A DNA stretch of 64,000 nt from Quatrionicoccus australiensis (GCF_020510525.1 NZ_CP075188.1:2666001-2730000); one strand, 5' to 3'. Shown: positions 41,776 through 51,704, counted from the first letter of the stretch. A program made the numbers and translations. The notes: a model not told the origin generated them from the sequence alone.

Positions 41776-42750
41776 TCAGGCCTGGGCCAGCTTTTTGCCG
41801 AAGATGCGATCGGTCAATCTGACATACCAGGCGGCCGACTGGACTTGAATGATATAGGCCAGCGTGATGACCAGCGCCGCATCCGAGCTACCGGCGCCGA
41901 AGGCATTCATGGCCAGGGCCAGAGCGATGGAAAGATTGCGCATCACCGTCCCGTAAACCAGCGCAATGGCATCACCGCGCGGCAGCATCAGGCGGGCGAT
42001 CAAGGTGCTCAGGGCGTAATTGACAAGGTAAAGCAGCAGCAAGGGCAGGATCAGATTGAGCAACTCCTCGGGCCGGGCCGCCAGTTCCTCGGCCTTGAGC
42101 GCGATGGCGACAAAGACGATGCCGAGTACGCCGAGTGTCGAAAAGGGCGGAAAGCGCGGCGCCCATTCACTCTGAAACGCCTTCTGGCCGTGCTTTTTGA
42201 TCAGATAGCCCTGCGTCAGATGACCGGCGATCATCGGCAGGAAAACGATGACCACGATCTGCCGGAACACCGCGAGCAGATCGACGGGCACCTCGGCACC
42301 GATCAGCCATTGCACGTAGAACGGCGTGGCGAGCGAACCGAGAATCAGGCCGAGCACGGTCATCTTGACCGCGGCGCCGAGATTGCCGCCGGCAAAACCG
42401 GTCCAGGAGATGGTCATGCCACTGGTCGGCAGCAGCGCGGCAAGCAACAGGCCGACCGCGTAATACGGCTGACCGGGAAAGAAGAAACGGCCGATCCCGT
42501 AGGCAATGAAAGGGATGATGCCGAAATTGATCAACTGACTCAGTATTTGCGCCTTGCCATCGCCACCTTCGAGCACTTTGGCCAGTTTCAGGCTGACCAT
42601 CATCGGATAGACCATCAGGAAAGTCAGCGGGATGATCAGGCTCTTCAACCAGGCGGTCGGCGCCAGCAAACCGTAGGCAAAGCCAAGCAAGAGCATGACC
42701 GGTATGGCAAAAATGAAGTTCTTGGAAATTACTGACAAGATCTTGAGCAC
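41776..42750 (-). CDS. Acr3/BASS superfamily transporter (arsenite- or bile acid:sodium-symporter-like)
   Basis: The 324-residue membrane protein has about ten helices. Features include LIIPLTFLMVYPMMVSLKLA near residue 40, LAALLPTSGMTISWTGFAGG near residue 103, and MRNLSIALALAM near residue 267, where the inverted-repeat cross-over regions of the BASS fold lie. The start is GTG 42750 with a GGAGA ribosome site. Acr3 proteins use a Cys in the fourth helix (CIAM/CTAM) for arsenite; here the equivalent is LLPTSGM without Cys, so arsenite export is doubtful and another anion is possible. No arsR, arsC or arsenical genes are adjacent. Confidence 0.7.
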   Translation of the reverse strand: MLKILSVISKNFIFAIPVMLLLGFAYGLLAPTAWLKSLIIPLTFLMVYPMMVSLKLAKVLEGGDGKAQILSQLINFGIIPFIAYGIGRFFFPGQPYYAVGLLLAALLPTSGMTISWTGFAGGNLGAAVKMTVLGLILGSLATPFYVQWLIGAEVPVDLLAVFRQIVVIVFLPMIAGHLTQGYLIKKHGQKAFQSEWAPRFPPFSTLGVLGIVFVAIALKAEELAARPEELLNLILPLLLLYLVNYALSTLIARLMLPRGDAIALVYGTVMRNLSIALALAMNAFGAGSSDAALVITLAYIIQVQSAAWYVRLTDRIFGKKLAQA

Positions 42751-42776
42751 GAGATATCTCCGAAAAGCATTCTTGT

Positions 42777-42798
42777 CCCTGCCCGGAAAATCCCGGGC
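42777..42798 (-). other. Inverted repeat in the leader of the BASS-type transporter
   Basis: TGCCCGG and CCGGGCA arms around AAAATC lie about 30 bases upstream of the transporter start on the minus strand. An AT-rich block with TATAAT on that strand (about 42822-42830) is farther upstream. The repeat could be a 5' leader hairpin or an operator. Confidence 0.4.
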
Positions 42799-42893
42799 AA
42801 GGATAACGAATATTAGAGTTTAATTATATAGCTATTCCTTGGCCGCTGGGCTAAGATTCGCCGCCTCTCCTTCGGCAAAAACAGCGCCCGCCC

Positions 42894-44117
42894 ATGTCAC
42901 AATCAGGAACACCCGGTCGTCCTTCGCTTCGCACCCGCCTGCTGGCCGGAGCCTTGCTGTTGCTCGTCGCCGGCCTGGCGCTGATCCCGTCCCTGTTGGG
43001 TGAAAAAGCCGTCCTGATCACGGTCGACCGCGGCGAGCTGGTTCAATCCGTGGTTGCCAGCGGCAAGGTCCGCTCGCCGCAACGCATGGAACTGGGCAGC
43101 CAGGTCAGCGGACGCATTCTCAAGATCGCGGTTCGCGAAGGCCAAAGCGTGGCGGCCGGCGACCTCCTGCTGCAACTCGAGGCCGCCGAATTGCAAGCCG
43201 CCGCAGATCAGGCCCAGGCCGGACTGACGCAGAGCACGACCCGTCTCGAACAGATGCGTCAACTGGCCCAGCCGCTGGCCGGCCAGGCCTTGCGCCAGGC
43301 GGAAGCCAATCTGGCCCAGGCCCGCCGCCATTTCGAACGGACCCGCGACCTCGCCGCGCGCGGCTTTTACAGCCCCACCCAGCTTGACGATGCCCGACGC
43401 AATCTCGATGTCGCCGATGCCCAGTGGCAAAGCGCCCAGTTACAGGCGCAAAGCAACCAGAGCGGCGGCAGCGATTACCGCCTGGCCGAGGCCGCCGTTG
43501 CCCAGGCCCGCGCCGGCCTCGCCCTGGCCCGTTCGCGCCTGGACTACGCCAGGATCGTCGCGCCCCGTGCCGGCACCATCCTGACCCGCCATGTCGAGCC
43601 CGGCGACACGGCCCAGCCGGGCAAGACGTTGCTCACGCTGGCGCCGGCCGGCACCACCGAACTGATTGCCCAGATCGACGAAAAAAATCTCGGCCTGCTC
43701 AAAACCGGCCAGAAAGCCCTGGCCTCGGCGGATGCCTATCCCGACCGGCATTTCGCCGGCGAGATCAACTTCATCAGCCCGGCCATCGACCCCTTGCGCG
43801 GCTCGGTCGAGATTCGCCTGCTCGTTCCCGAGCCGCCGGATTACCTGCGCCAGGAAATGACCGTTTCGATCGACATCGAAACCGCCCGCCGGGTCGATGC
43901 ACTCGTCATTCCCCTCGCCGCGGTACGCGATGCCGACAGTGCGCAGCCCTGGGTTCTCGTCGTACGCGAGGGCATTGCCCGGCGCCAGGCGATCGAACTG
44001 GGCGCGCGCAGCGATGGCCGCGTCGAAATCCGCCGCGGCCTCGCGGCCGGCGAGCAGATCGTCGGCGGCCAGAGCGCCGTCCGCGATGGCAGCCGCGTCC
44101 GTGCGGCCAACGGCTAG
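42894..44117 (+). CDS. Periplasmic adaptor subunit (MacA/HlyD-like) of an ABC export system
   Basis: The 407-residue protein has an N-terminal anchor helix (LLAGALLLLVAGLALIPSLL), a biotinyl-lipoyl half-motif (SGKVRSPQRMELGSQVSGRI), a long coiled coil (about 95-215), a second lipoyl half (RAGTILTRHVEPGDTAQPGK) and beta-barrel and membrane-proximal domains to the end. It belongs with the permease and ATPase that follow (gaps of 5 and -8 bases), forming a MacAB-type tripartite exporter that would use a separate outer-membrane channel. Substrate is unknown. Confidence 0.9.
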   Translation: MSQSGTPGRPSLRTRLLAGALLLLVAGLALIPSLLGEKAVLITVDRGELVQSVVASGKVRSPQRMELGSQVSGRILKIAVREGQSVAAGDLLLQLEAAELQAAADQAQAGLTQSTTRLEQMRQLAQPLAGQALRQAEANLAQARRHFERTRDLAARGFYSPTQLDDARRNLDVADAQWQSAQLQAQSNQSGGSDYRLAEAAVAQARAGLALARSRLDYARIVAPRAGTILTRHVEPGDTAQPGKTLLTLAPAGTTELIAQIDEKNLGLLKTGQKALASADAYPDRHFAGEINFISPAIDPLRGSVEIRLLVPEPPDYLRQEMTVSIDIETARRVDALVIPLAAVRDADSAQPWVLVVREGIARRQAIELGARSDGRVEIRRGLAAGEQIVGGQSAVRDGSRVRAANG

Positions 44118-44122
44118 GCGCG

Positions 44123-45349
44123 ATGCATCCCTGGCTGCCTTTCGAATGGATCGCCGCAACCCGCTTCCTGCGGGAAGGACGCATGCAAAGCCTGCTGATC
44201 ATCGTCGGCGTCGGGGTCGGCGTTTCGGTCATCGTTTTCATGTCGGCCCTGCTGTCCGGGCTGCAATCCAACCTGGTGCGGCGCACCCTGAGCTCGCAAG
44301 CCCACGTCGTCCTGCTCCCGCCCGAGGAAATCGCCCGCCCGCAACGCAACAGCGGCGATAGCGGGTTCGGCCCGCTGCTCCAGAAGCAGGCGCAACGCCT
44401 GCGTTCCATCGACCAGTGGCAAAAATTGCGCGACCGCCTGAACCGCCTGCCCGAAATTGCCGCCGTCTCGCCGATCGCTTCCGGTCCGGCCTTTGCGGTA
44501 CGCGGCGATGCCAACAAATCGGTCACCCTGCTCGGCATCGAGCCTGAAAACTACACGCGCGTCATCACCCTTGGCGAGCGCATCGTCTCCGGAAAATTGC
44601 GCCTCAATGCCGGCGAAGCGGTGATCGGCATCGAACTGGCGCGCGACCTCGGCGCCGCCGTCGGCGACAAATTACGCATCAACAGCGGCAATGGCGCAAC
44701 CGACACCCTGACCATCACCGGCCTGTTCGACCTCGGCAACAAGGGGGTCAATGCGCGCAACGTCTATGTCGGACTGCGTACGGCGCAAACCCTGCTCGAC
44801 CTGGTCGGCGGCGTCTCCAGCATCGATCTTGCCCTGCACGACCTGTACGGGGCGGAGGATCTTGCCCGCCGCCTGCAGGCCGAAAGCGGACTGCAGGCCG
44901 ACAGCTGGATCAAGACCAATGCCCAGTTCTTCACCGCCCTCAGCTCGCAGAAAATCTCGAGTAACGTCATCCGCTTCTTCGTCGGCCTCTCCGTCGCCTT
45001 CGGCATTGCCAGCGTGCTGGTCGTCTCGGTCGTCCAGCGCGCCCGCGAGATCGGCATCCTGCGCGCCATGGGCGCGACGCGCGGTCAGTTGCTGCGTACC
45101 TTCCTGCTCCAGGGCGGCATCGTCGGCCTGTGCGGCTCGCTGCTCGGTTCCGCCCTCGCCTGGCTGTTTCTCGCGCTCTGGCAAAGCCTGGCGCGCAACC
45201 CGGACGGTACGCCGCTCTTCGTGATCACGGTCGAACCGGCACTGGTGCTGATTGCCGCAGCCGGCGCCACGGCAGTCGGCATCCTGGCCGCCTTCATCCC
45301 GGCCCGCCGCGCGGCCGGCCTCGATCCGGTGGTGGCGATCCGTGGCTGA
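44123..45349 (+). CDS. ABC transporter permease of the FtsX/MacB/LolC type
   Basis: ATG 44123 gives 408 residues; longer frames overlap the adaptor gene. The layout is one N-terminal helix ([20 protein letters not shown]), a large periplasmic MacB_PCD-like domain, and three C-terminal helices including [20 protein letters not shown], with [20 protein letters not shown] as the coupling loop to the ATPase. The final segment [16 protein letters not shown] is the usual FtsX-family ending. It works with the adaptor upstream and the ATPase downstream. Confidence 0.92.
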   Translation: MHPWLPFEWIAATRFLREGRMQSLLIIVGVGVGVSVIVFMSALLSGLQSNLVRRTLSSQAHVVLLPPEEIARPQRNSGDSGFGPLLQKQAQRLRSIDQWQKLRDRLNRLPEIAAVSPIASGPAFAVRGDANKSVTLLGIEPENYTRVITLGERIVSGKLRLNAGEAVIGIELARDLGAAVGDKLRINSGNGATDTLTITGLFDLGNKGVNARNVYVGLRTAQTLLDLVGGVSSIDLALHDLYGAEDLARRLQAESGLQADSWIKTNAQFFTALSSQKISSNVIRFFVGLSVAFGIASVLVVSVVQRAREIGILRAMGATRGQLLRTFLLQGGIVGLCGSLLGSALAWLFLALWQSLARNPDGTPLFVITVEPALVLIAAAGATAVGILAAFIPARRAAGLDPVVAIRG

Positions 45350-46049
45350 GCGCGCCCCCGTTCTCGACCTGCGCGCCGTCCGGAAATCCTACGCCGCCGG
45401 CACGCCGCTCGAAGTCGAAGTCCTGCACGGCATCGACCTGCAACTGCAGGAGGGCGAGTTCGCCGCACTGATCGGCCCGTCCGGCTCCGGCAAAAGCACC
45501 CTGCTCAACCTGATCGGCCTGCTCGACCGGCCGAGCAGCGGCCGGCTGGCCATCGACGGCCAGGCCACCGGCGAACTCGACGACGCCGCGCTGACCCGCC
45601 TGCGCGGACGGCGCATCGGCTTCGTCTTCCAGCATCACCTGCTGATTCCGGCGTTCACTGCCCGCGAAAACGTGATGATGCCCCTGCTCATCGAACGCGG
45701 CCGGCCCGATGACGATATGCGCCGGCGCGCCAGTGCGCTGCTCGAACAGGTCGGCCTCGGCGAACACATGGACAAGCTGGCCAACCGGCTTTCCGGCGGC
45801 CAGCAACAACGCGTCGCCATCGCCCGCGCCCTGGTCATGCAACCGGCCCTCGTCCTTGCCGACGAGCCGACCGGCAATCTCGACACCCATTCGGCGGACG
45901 GCGTCTTTGCATTGATGCGCGAGATCAACCAGGCCGCCCGCACCACCTTCCTGATCGTCACGCACGATCCGCGACTGGCGGCGCGCTGCGACCGGATTAT
46001 CGAACTGGTCGACGGAAGCCTGCACGCCCCGTCCGGCAAGCTGGTCTAA
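45342..46049 (+). CDS. ABC transporter ATP-binding protein (MacB/LolD type)
   Basis: The GTG start at 45342 overlaps the permease stop by eight bases and gives 235 residues starting [17 protein letters not shown]. It has Walker [11 protein letters not shown]-loop [12 protein letters not shown], signature [15 protein letters not shown], Walker [12 protein letters not shown] and switch His in IVTHDPRL. The LolD/MacB subfamily is indicated by the FVFQ-H-L pattern and GNLDTHS. It completes the three-gene exporter and overlaps the end of gloB by four bases, convergently. Confidence 0.95.
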   Translation: MAERAPVLDLRAVRKSYAAGTPLEVEVLHGIDLQLQEGEFAALIGPSGSGKSTLLNLIGLLDRPSSGRLAIDGQATGELDDAALTRLRGRRIGFVFQHHLLIPAFTARENVMMPLLIERGRPDDDMRRRASALLEQVGLGEHMDKLANRLSGGQQQRVAIARALVMQPALVLADEPTGNLDTHSADGVFALMREINQAARTTFLIVTHDPRLAARCDRIIELVDGSLHAPSGKLV

Positions 46050-46828
46050 AAGCCGTTTCGCCAGTCGCGGATGGCCGCGAAAATTGCCGTTTTTGAACGG
46101 TCGACCGCTCCGGAAGCAGAAAAACCCTTGGCCGCCGCGTGCCGCAGTCCGGCGGCAACGACCGTCGGCTCGCTGCAGCGCAGGAAGGGATTGCTCGCCT
46201 TCTCTTCGGCCAGCGTCGATGGCACGCTGGACAAGCCGGCGGCGCGCAAGGCGGCGACTTTTGCAACCCGCGCCTGCACAGCCGGATTTTCCGGCTCGAC
46301 GGCCAGCGCAAAGCGCAGATTGGCTTCCGTATATTCGTGCGCGCAGTAAATCAGCGTTTTATCGGGCAAGGCTGCAATGCGCTCGAGCGACGCCGCCATC
46401 TGGGCCGGCGTGCCTTCGAACAAACGGCCGCAACCGGCCCCGAACAGCGTGTCGCCGCAGAACAAGGCGCCCGGCACATGGTAGGCGAGATGGCCCAGCG
46501 TATGCCCGGGCACGGCCAGCACATCGACCGCCTGCCCGAGAACTTCGATGCTTTCGCCACCGCTCAGGGGCCGGTTGCAGCCTGTGATAGACTCGCTGGC
46601 GGGTGCAAAAACCGTGGGCTGCCAGCGCTCGACGAGGGCGGCGACACCGCCCTGATGGTCGGCATGGTGATGGGTGATCAGGATCGCTTCCAGTGTCAGA
46701 CCGTCGGCTTCGAGCCGGGCCAAGACCGGGGCGGCATCGCCCGGGTCGACAACTGCGGCACGCTGCCCGCAGGTCAGCAGCCAGATGTAGTTATCCTTGA
46801 ATGCGGGAATGAGAGATATCGAGAACAT
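46046..46828 (-). CDS. gloB: Hydroxyacylglutathione hydrolase (glyoxalase II)
   Basis: Glyoxalase II splits S-D-lactoylglutathione into D-lactate and glutathione. The 260-residue product has the metallo-beta-lactamase metal motif [10 protein letters not shown] near residue 52, [10 protein letters not shown] near 109, [20 protein letters not shown] near 125 and the second-metal [12 protein letters not shown] near 164; the C-terminal HAGH-type domain is present. It is divergent from the methyltransferase gene with two bases of overlap at the starts, a betaproteobacterial arrangement (gloB, methyltransferase, rnhA, dnaQ). Confidence 0.95.
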   Translation of the reverse strand: MFSISLIPAFKDNYIWLLTCGQRAAVVDPGDAAPVLARLEADGLTLEAILITHHHADHQGGVAALVERWQPTVFAPASESITGCNRPLSGGESIEVLGQAVDVLAVPGHTLGHLAYHVPGALFCGDTLFGAGCGRLFEGTPAQMAASLERIAALPDKTLIYCAHEYTEANLRFALAVEPENPAVQARVAKVAALRAAGLSSVPSTLAEEKASNPFLRCSEPTVVAAGLRHAAAKGFSASGAVDRSKTAIFAAIRDWRNGF

Positions 46829-47579
46829 GCCGGAACTATCGAGTCAGCCAGACCGGATGTCAAATCCCGATCTGCGGCGCTGGCTCGATTCCGCCCAGGG
46901 CCGCTACGTGCTGGACTGGGAACAGGCCAGGTTCGATGCCGCGGTTGCCGACGTTTTCGGTTTCAACGCGCTGCAGATCGGCCTGCCGCAATTCGACTTC
47001 CTGCGCAGCAACCGCATCGCCCTGCGCCAGACCGCCGGCCCCTGCGCCGGGGTTGATGTCGTCTGCGATCACACCGCCCTGCCCTTTGCCGCGCAAAGCC
47101 TGGATCTCGTGCTGCTGCCGCACGTCCTCGAGTTCAGCGAAGATCCGCACCAGATCCTGCGCGAGATCGAACGCGTCCTGATTCCCGAGGGTCAGGTCAT
47201 CATCACCGGCTTCAACCCGCTCTCGCTCTGGGGCGTCAAGCGCTACCTCAAGCGGCACGGCGACTTCCCGTGGAACGGCAGCTATCTCGCGGCGGCCCGT
47301 CTCAAGGACTGGCTGAAACTGCTCGGCTTCGAGGTCGACCGCGGCAGCTTCGGCTGCTACGTGCCGCCGCTCGAACAACAACAATGGCTGCGCCGGCTCG
47401 ATTTCATGGAAAAGGCCGGCCAGCGCTGGTGGAACTTTTCCGGCGGGGTTTACATGCTGCGCGCCATCAAGCGCGTGCACGGCATGCGCCTGATCACCCC
47501 GAACTGGCGGAAAAAGATGGTGCGCGCCAAGGCTCTGCGCCCGATCGCGCAAAAAGGATGCAACAAGGAAAGACAATGA
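46827..47579 (+). CDS. Class I SAM-dependent methyltransferase
   Basis: Start ATG 46827 gives 250 residues; ATG 46857 ([10 protein letters not shown]) is also possible. The core is a degenerate methyltransferase 11 fold: the usual glycine-rich motif I is weak, but [20 protein letters not shown] and [20 protein letters not shown] match motifs II-IV and [16 protein letters not shown] matches motif V-VI. The substrate is unknown; the family almost always sits between gloB and rnhA. Its stop overlaps rnhA by four bases. Confidence 0.85.
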   Translation: MPELSSQPDRMSNPDLRRWLDSAQGRYVLDWEQARFDAAVADVFGFNALQIGLPQFDFLRSNRIALRQTAGPCAGVDVVCDHTALPFAAQSLDLVLLPHVLEFSEDPHQILREIERVLIPEGQVIITGFNPLSLWGVKRYLKRHGDFPWNGSYLAAARLKDWLKLLGFEVDRGSFGCYVPPLEQQQWLRRLDFMEKAGQRWWNFSGGVYMLRAIKRVHGMRLITPNWRKKMVRAKALRPIAQKGCNKERQ

Positions 47580-48022
47580 GTAGCGAAGCAAGCATAGAGA
47601 TTTATACCGACGGCGCCTGCAAGGGCAATCCCGGCCCCGGCGGCTGGGGCGCCATCCTGCGCCAGGGTCCGCACGAGAAGGAGCTGTGGGGCGGCGAAAA
47701 GGAAACCACCAACAACCGCATGGAACTGACCGCCGCGATCCGCGCCCTGGAAGCCCTGAAGCGCCCGGTCGACGGCAGGATCTACACCGACTCGCAATAC
47801 GTGCTGAAGGGCATCAACGAGTGGATCCACGGCTGGAAACGCAATGGCTGGAAAACTTCCGACAAGAAGCCGGTGAAGAACGCCGACCTCTGGCAGCAGC
47901 TCGACGCCCAGGTCAAACAGCACAAGCTGGAGTGGGTCTGGGTCAAGGGCCATGCCGGCCACCCGGAAAACGAAAGGGCCGACGCCCTGGCCAATCGCGG
48001 CATTGAAGAATTGAAGGGCTGA
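47576..48022 (+). CDS. rnhA: Ribonuclease HI
   Basis: RNase HI cuts the RNA strand of RNA-DNA hybrids. The 148-residue product starts with ATG 47576, overlapping the methyltransferase stop as ATGA. Catalytic acidic residues are visible: Asp in [17 protein letters not shown] (near residue 11), Glu in [10 protein letters not shown] (near 49), Asp in [12 protein letters not shown] (near 71) and Asp in [12 protein letters not shown] (near 136), with the handle region [12 protein letters not shown]. Length matches E. coli RnhA. Confidence 0.97.
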   Translation: MSSEASIEIYTDGACKGNPGPGGWGAILRQGPHEKELWGGEKETTNNRMELTAAIRALEALKRPVDGRIYTDSQYVLKGINEWIHGWKRNGWKTSDKKPVKNADLWQQLDAQVKQHKLEWVWVKGHAGHPENERADALANRGIEELKG

Positions 48023-48024
48023 AC

Positions 48025-48738
48025 ATGCGACAGATCGTTCTCGACACCGAAACCACCGGCCTCGACCCACGCTCGGGCCACCGCATCATCGAAGTTGCCT
48101 GCATCGAAATGGTGAATCGCCGCCTGACCGGCCGCCATCTGCACAAATACACCAACCCGGAACGCGCCATCGACGAAGGCGCCCAAGCGGTGCACGGCAT
48201 TTCGCTCGAGTTTTTGGCCGACAAGCCGAAATTCGCCGACATCGCCGACGAGTTCCTCGACTTCATCAACGGCGCCGAGCTGATCATCCACAACGCGCCC
48301 TTCGACATCGGCTTCCTCAATGCCGAGCTGCGCCGCCTCGACCGCGTGCCGGTCGAAACCATCTGCAGCGGCGTCATCGACACCCTGCGCATGGCCAAGG
48401 ACCTGCACCCGGGCAAGCGCAACAGCCTCGACGCGCTGTGCGAACGCTACGAGATCGACAACTCCGGCCGTACCCTGCACGGCGCCCTGCTCGATACGGA
48501 ACTACTGGCCGACGTCTTCCTGGCCATGACGCGCGGCCAGAACAGCCTGATGATCGAACCGGATGCCGAAGTTCGCCCGCAACTGGGCGCCGACGGCCTG
48601 GTCCGGCAAAGGAAGCCACTCATCGTACGCCGTGCCGCCGCCGAGGAAATTGCCGAACACGAACGCGTGCTGGCCGGCATCGACAAGGAATCCAAGGGCG
48701 CCTGCATCTGGTTGCCGAAGCCCGAAGCGACCGCCTGA
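48025..48738 (+). CDS. dnaQ: DNA polymerase III epsilon subunit (3'-5' proofreading exonuclease)
   Basis: The 237-residue product begins MRQIVLDTETTGLDPRSG (exonuclease motif I, DxE), has LIIHNAPFDIGFLNAEL (motif II) and HGALLDTELLADVFLAMT (motif III with the HxxxxxD pair). The C-terminal tail with QRKPLIVRRA fits the DnaE-binding part. It follows rnhA by two bases; the rnhA-dnaQ pair is widely conserved. Confidence 0.97.
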   Translation: MRQIVLDTETTGLDPRSGHRIIEVACIEMVNRRLTGRHLHKYTNPERAIDEGAQAVHGISLEFLADKPKFADIADEFLDFINGAELIIHNAPFDIGFLNAELRRLDRVPVETICSGVIDTLRMAKDLHPGKRNSLDALCERYEIDNSGRTLHGALLDTELLADVFLAMTRGQNSLMIEPDAEVRPQLGADGLVRQRKPLIVRRAAAEEIAEHERVLAGIDKESKGACIWLPKPEATA

Positions 48739-48740
48739 GC

Positions 48741-49634
48741 ATGGTGCCGCTCGCCCTGCTGTTCTGGCTGGTCATTGAAATCGGTACCTATCTGGCGATC
48801 GGCCGCCTCGGTCTGCATGCCGACTGGCCGCTCGCCCTCGCCGGTGCCATCGGTTGCCTGCTCGGCCTGCGCGCCGGCATCAACACGACGACCTGGGTCT
48901 TTGCGATCATTCTCGGCTCGCCGGCCAAGCCGATGAGCAGCAAGGCGATGCTCAGGATGATAGCCGTCGAATACCTCGCCTTCCTGCGCCTGTTCATCCT
49001 GACCCTGCCCTTCGAACGCCTGTGGATGCCGGCCGACCGCCTGCGTCCCTGTGCCCGGCCGATCGTGCTGGTACACGGTTACGGCTGCAGCCGTGGCGCC
49101 TGGAGCAGCCTGCGCCGCCGCCTCGAAGCCGCCGGCCATGTCGTCGCCACGGTCAGCCTGACGCCGCCGGTCGCCAACCTGGGCAAACTCGAACCGCAAC
49201 TCAAGCAGCGCATCGAAGAGGTCTGTGCCGCCACCGGTGCCAGGCGTGTAACGCTGATCGCGCACAGCATGGGCGGCCTGGTCTGCCGCTGTTACCTGGC
49301 GCGCCATGGCGGCAGCCGGGTCGGCAAGCTGATCACGCTGTCCACGCCGCATCAGGGCACGGCACTGGCCCGCTTCGGCATCGGCCACAACGCGCGCGAG
49401 ATGGAACCCGGCTCGCTGTGGCTGACCGACATGGCCGGCGAAAAGCCGGGCGTTCCCTGCGTCAGCCTGCGCAATCCCTACGACAATTTCGTCATGCCGC
49501 AGGACCTGCAGAAACTGCCCGGCGCCCGTGACGTCGAACTGCCACCGAGCGGCCACATCGCCCAGCTCTACGACCCGGCCATCGCCGCGATCGTCATCGC
49601 CGAATGCGCCAACACCGGAGAAAACAACGCATGA
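48741..49634 (+). CDS. Membrane-anchored alpha/beta hydrolase, lipase-like
   Basis: The 297-residue protein has two N-terminal membrane helices (LALLFWLVIEIGTYLAIGRL and LALAGAIGCLLGLRAG) before an alpha/beta-hydrolase domain. The oxyanion-hole motif VLVHGYGCSRGAW is near residue 112, the nucleophile elbow is AHSMGGL (Ser near 175) and the catalytic His lies in PSGHIAQLYDP near the C-terminus. This resembles triacylglycerol lipase/PGAP1-like esterases. The start is two bases after dnaQ, and the stop overlaps the next gene by four bases. Confidence 0.85.
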   Translation: MVPLALLFWLVIEIGTYLAIGRLGLHADWPLALAGAIGCLLGLRAGINTTTWVFAIILGSPAKPMSSKAMLRMIAVEYLAFLRLFILTLPFERLWMPADRLRPCARPIVLVHGYGCSRGAWSSLRRRLEAAGHVVATVSLTPPVANLGKLEPQLKQRIEEVCAATGARRVTLIAHSMGGLVCRCYLARHGGSRVGKLITLSTPHQGTALARFGIGHNAREMEPGSLWLTDMAGEKPGVPCVSLRNPYDNFVMPQDLQKLPGARDVELPPSGHIAQLYDPAIAAIVIAECANTGENNA

Positions 49635-50935
49635 AGATCACCGCCGCCCAGTACGCGCAAGCCCAGGACCTGCTCGATTTCATCGATGCCAGCCCGAGTC
49701 CGTGGCATGCCGTGCAGACTTGCGCAAACCGCCTGCAGGCCGCCGGTTTTTGCCGTCTGGAAGAGGTCGACCGCTGGGCGCTTGAAAGCGGCGGCAAGTA
49801 TTACGTCGTGCGTGGCGGCTCCTCGATCATCGCCTTCGCCGTCGGCAGCCAGCCACTCGCCGACAGCGGCCTGCGCCTGATCGGCGCGCACACCGACTCG
49901 CCCGGCCTGCGCCTCAAGCCGAAACCGGCCGAAGACGCCGCCGGCATGGTGCGCCTCGGCGTCGAAGTCTATGGCGGGCCGATCCTCGCCACCTTCGCCG
50001 ACCGCGACCTGTCGCTGGCCGGCCGCGTCAATGTGCGCAGCGGCAGCGGCCACGTCAGCCGCCTGGTGCGCTTCGACACGCCGCTGCTGCGCCTGCCCAA
50101 TCTCGCCATCCACATGAACCGCGAGGTCAACGAAAGCGGCCTCAAATTCAACAAGCAGACCGAACTGCCCCTGCTGCTCGGCGTCTCGGCAGACGGCAGC
50201 AAGGCCGAGGCACGTTTCCGGGCGCCGATCGCAGCCGCCCTCGGTGTTGCCCCGGACGATCTGCTGACCTGGGAACTGAACGCCTACGACACGCAAAAAG
50301 GCAGTTTGTGGGGCGTCGACCGTGAATTCATCGCCAACAGCCAGCTCGACAACCTGGCTTCCTGCCATGCCGCGCTGAGTGCCCTGCTCGCCACGCCAGC
50401 CCCGGCCGCCACCTGTCTGTGCGCCTTTTTCGATCACGAGGAAGTCGGCAGCGAAAGCGCCGCCGGTGCCGGCGGCAGTTTCGTGCAGGATGTACTGGCC
50501 CGCCTTGCCGGCCAGGCCAGGCTAGATGCCGAGGATCAGCGCCGCATGCTGGCGCGCAGCTTCTTCATCAGCGCCGACATGGCGCATGCCTGGCACCCGA
50601 ATTTCCCTGCCGCCTACGAGCCCTGCCATCGCGTGACGGTCAACGCCGGCCCGGTGATCAAAAGCAATGCCAACCAGCGTTACAGCACGGACAGCAACAG
50701 CGCGGCGCGCTTCATGGCGATCTGCGCCAAAGCCGGCGTGCCTTGCCAGCAGTACGCGCACCGCACCGATCTCGGCTGCGGCAGCACGATCGGCCCGATC
50801 GTCGCCGCCCGGCTCGGCATTGCCAGTGTCGATGTCGGCGCGCCGATGTGGGCCATGCACAGCATCCGCGAAAGTGCCGGCGTGCTCGACCATCACTACA
50901 TGATCGCGGCCCTGTCCGGTGCGTTCGCCGAATAA
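49631..50935 (+). CDS. apeB: M18 family aminopeptidase
   Basis: M18 enzymes are cytoplasmic dodecameric di-zinc aminopeptidases that prefer acidic N-terminal residues in several species. The 434-residue product has the metal and catalytic segments IGAHTDSPGLRLKP (near residue 84), FFDHEEVGSESAAGAGGSF (near 268), HRVTVNAGPVIKSNANQRY (near 335), RTDLGCGSTIGP (near 378) and HSIRESAGVLDHHYM near the end. Length and motif spacing are normal. It starts as ATGA overlap with the hydrolase gene. Confidence 0.93.
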   Translation: MKITAAQYAQAQDLLDFIDASPSPWHAVQTCANRLQAAGFCRLEEVDRWALESGGKYYVVRGGSSIIAFAVGSQPLADSGLRLIGAHTDSPGLRLKPKPAEDAAGMVRLGVEVYGGPILATFADRDLSLAGRVNVRSGSGHVSRLVRFDTPLLRLPNLAIHMNREVNESGLKFNKQTELPLLLGVSADGSKAEARFRAPIAAALGVAPDDLLTWELNAYDTQKGSLWGVDREFIANSQLDNLASCHAALSALLATPAPAATCLCAFFDHEEVGSESAAGAGGSFVQDVLARLAGQARLDAEDQRRMLARSFFISADMAHAWHPNFPAAYEPCHRVTVNAGPVIKSNANQRYSTDSNSAARFMAICAKAGVPCQQYAHRTDLGCGSTIGPIVAARLGIASVDVGAPMWAMHSIRESAGVLDHHYMIAALSGAFAE

Positions 50936-50993
50936 GCCAACACCAAACCGATATTTGATCGTAATATCCGTTTTCGTCATTGCCCAAGTTTTG

Positions 50994-51014
50994 AGCAAAC
51001 GCATGCCGCGTTTG
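50994..51014. other. Inverted repeat downstream of apeB
   Basis: CAAACGC and GCGTTTG arms surround ATGCC. No T run follows, so it is either a weak terminator of apeB or a protein-binding palindrome about 80 bases upstream of the phasin promoter. Confidence 0.35.
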
Positions 51015-51088
51015 GCAAAAATGAATTGATCACCGTCGATGCAGCAAACTGGCAAAAAGGCAATGCGATCTTCATCAGCAAAAACATT

Positions 51089-51128
51089 TTGTTGCAGTGC
51101 ACCATTTTGAAATTTAGTGCGTTATACT
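51089..51128 (+). promoter_or_regulatory. Phasin promoter with PhaR-like element
   Basis: TTGTTGCAGTGCACCA (51089-51104) precedes a TATACT -10 box (51123-51128). The 16-base element recurs with three changes at 51839. TGCA-rich sequences of this kind are bound by the PHA-sensing repressor PhaR in related bacteria, so repression until PHA accumulates is likely; the match is by eye. Confidence 0.65.
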
Positions 51129-51167
51129 GAACGCGAACACATCGACACTCAAACTCTGGAGACATAC

Positions 51168-51704
51168 ATGTCCATCAATACCGAACAATTCGCCGCCGCC
51201 AACAAAGCTACCGTTGACTCCCTGCTGTCGGTTGCCAACACCGCCCTGGCTTCTGCCGAACGCATCGCTGCCCTGAACCTGAACACCGCCCGCGCTTCCC
51301 TGGAAGACACCGTTTCCGGCGTCAAGGCCGTGATGGGTGCCAAGGATCCGAAGGAAGCCCTGGCCGCTCAAACCGCCCTGGCCCAACCGGCTGTTGAAAA
51401 GGCTGTTGCCTACACCCGCTCGGTTTACGAAATCACCTCCCAGACCCAGCAAGAACTGGCCAAGATGGTTGAAGCCCAGTTCGGCGACTTCCAGAAGTCG
51501 GTTGCCGGCATGCTGGAAATGGCTGCCAAGTCTGCCCCGGCTGGTTCCGAAGGTGCTGTTGCCGCCATCCAGAACGCCATTGCTGCTGCCAACTCGGCTT
51601 TCGGCAACATGAATTCGGTTGCCAAGCAATTCGCTGAAGCTGCCCAGGCCAACATCGCCACGGCAACCAAGGCTGCAACTGCTGCTGCCAAGAAGACCAA
51701 GTAA
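51168..51704 (+). CDS. phaP: Phasin family protein (PHA granule coat)
   Basis: The 178-residue, Ala-rich helical protein (MSINTEQFAAANKATVDSLL, later FDxG-like TQQELAKMVEAQFGDFQKSV) matches the phasin_2 family that coats polyhydroxyalkanoate granules. Codons such as GCT, GTT and CTG dominate here, unlike the GCC/GTC-rich neighbours, which is typical of very highly expressed genes. The C-terminus AAAKKTK is basic. It has a CTGGAG ribosome site, its own promoter and terminator, so it is monocistronic. No PHA synthase is in the window. Confidence 0.95.
   Translation: MSINTEQFAAANKATVDSLLSVANTALASAERIAALNLNTARASLEDTVSGVKAVMGAKDPKEALAAQTALAQPAVEKAVAYTRSVYEITSQTQQELAKMVEAQFGDFQKSVAGMLEMAAKSAPAGSEGAVAAIQNAIAAANSAFGNMNSVAKQFAEAAQANIATATKAATAAAKKTK

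Noticed and set aside
43424..44122. N-terminal extension of the ABC permease frame into the adaptor gene
   Set aside because: It is out-of-frame sequence of the adaptor gene; the ATG at 44123 gives the normal FtsX-type N-terminus.
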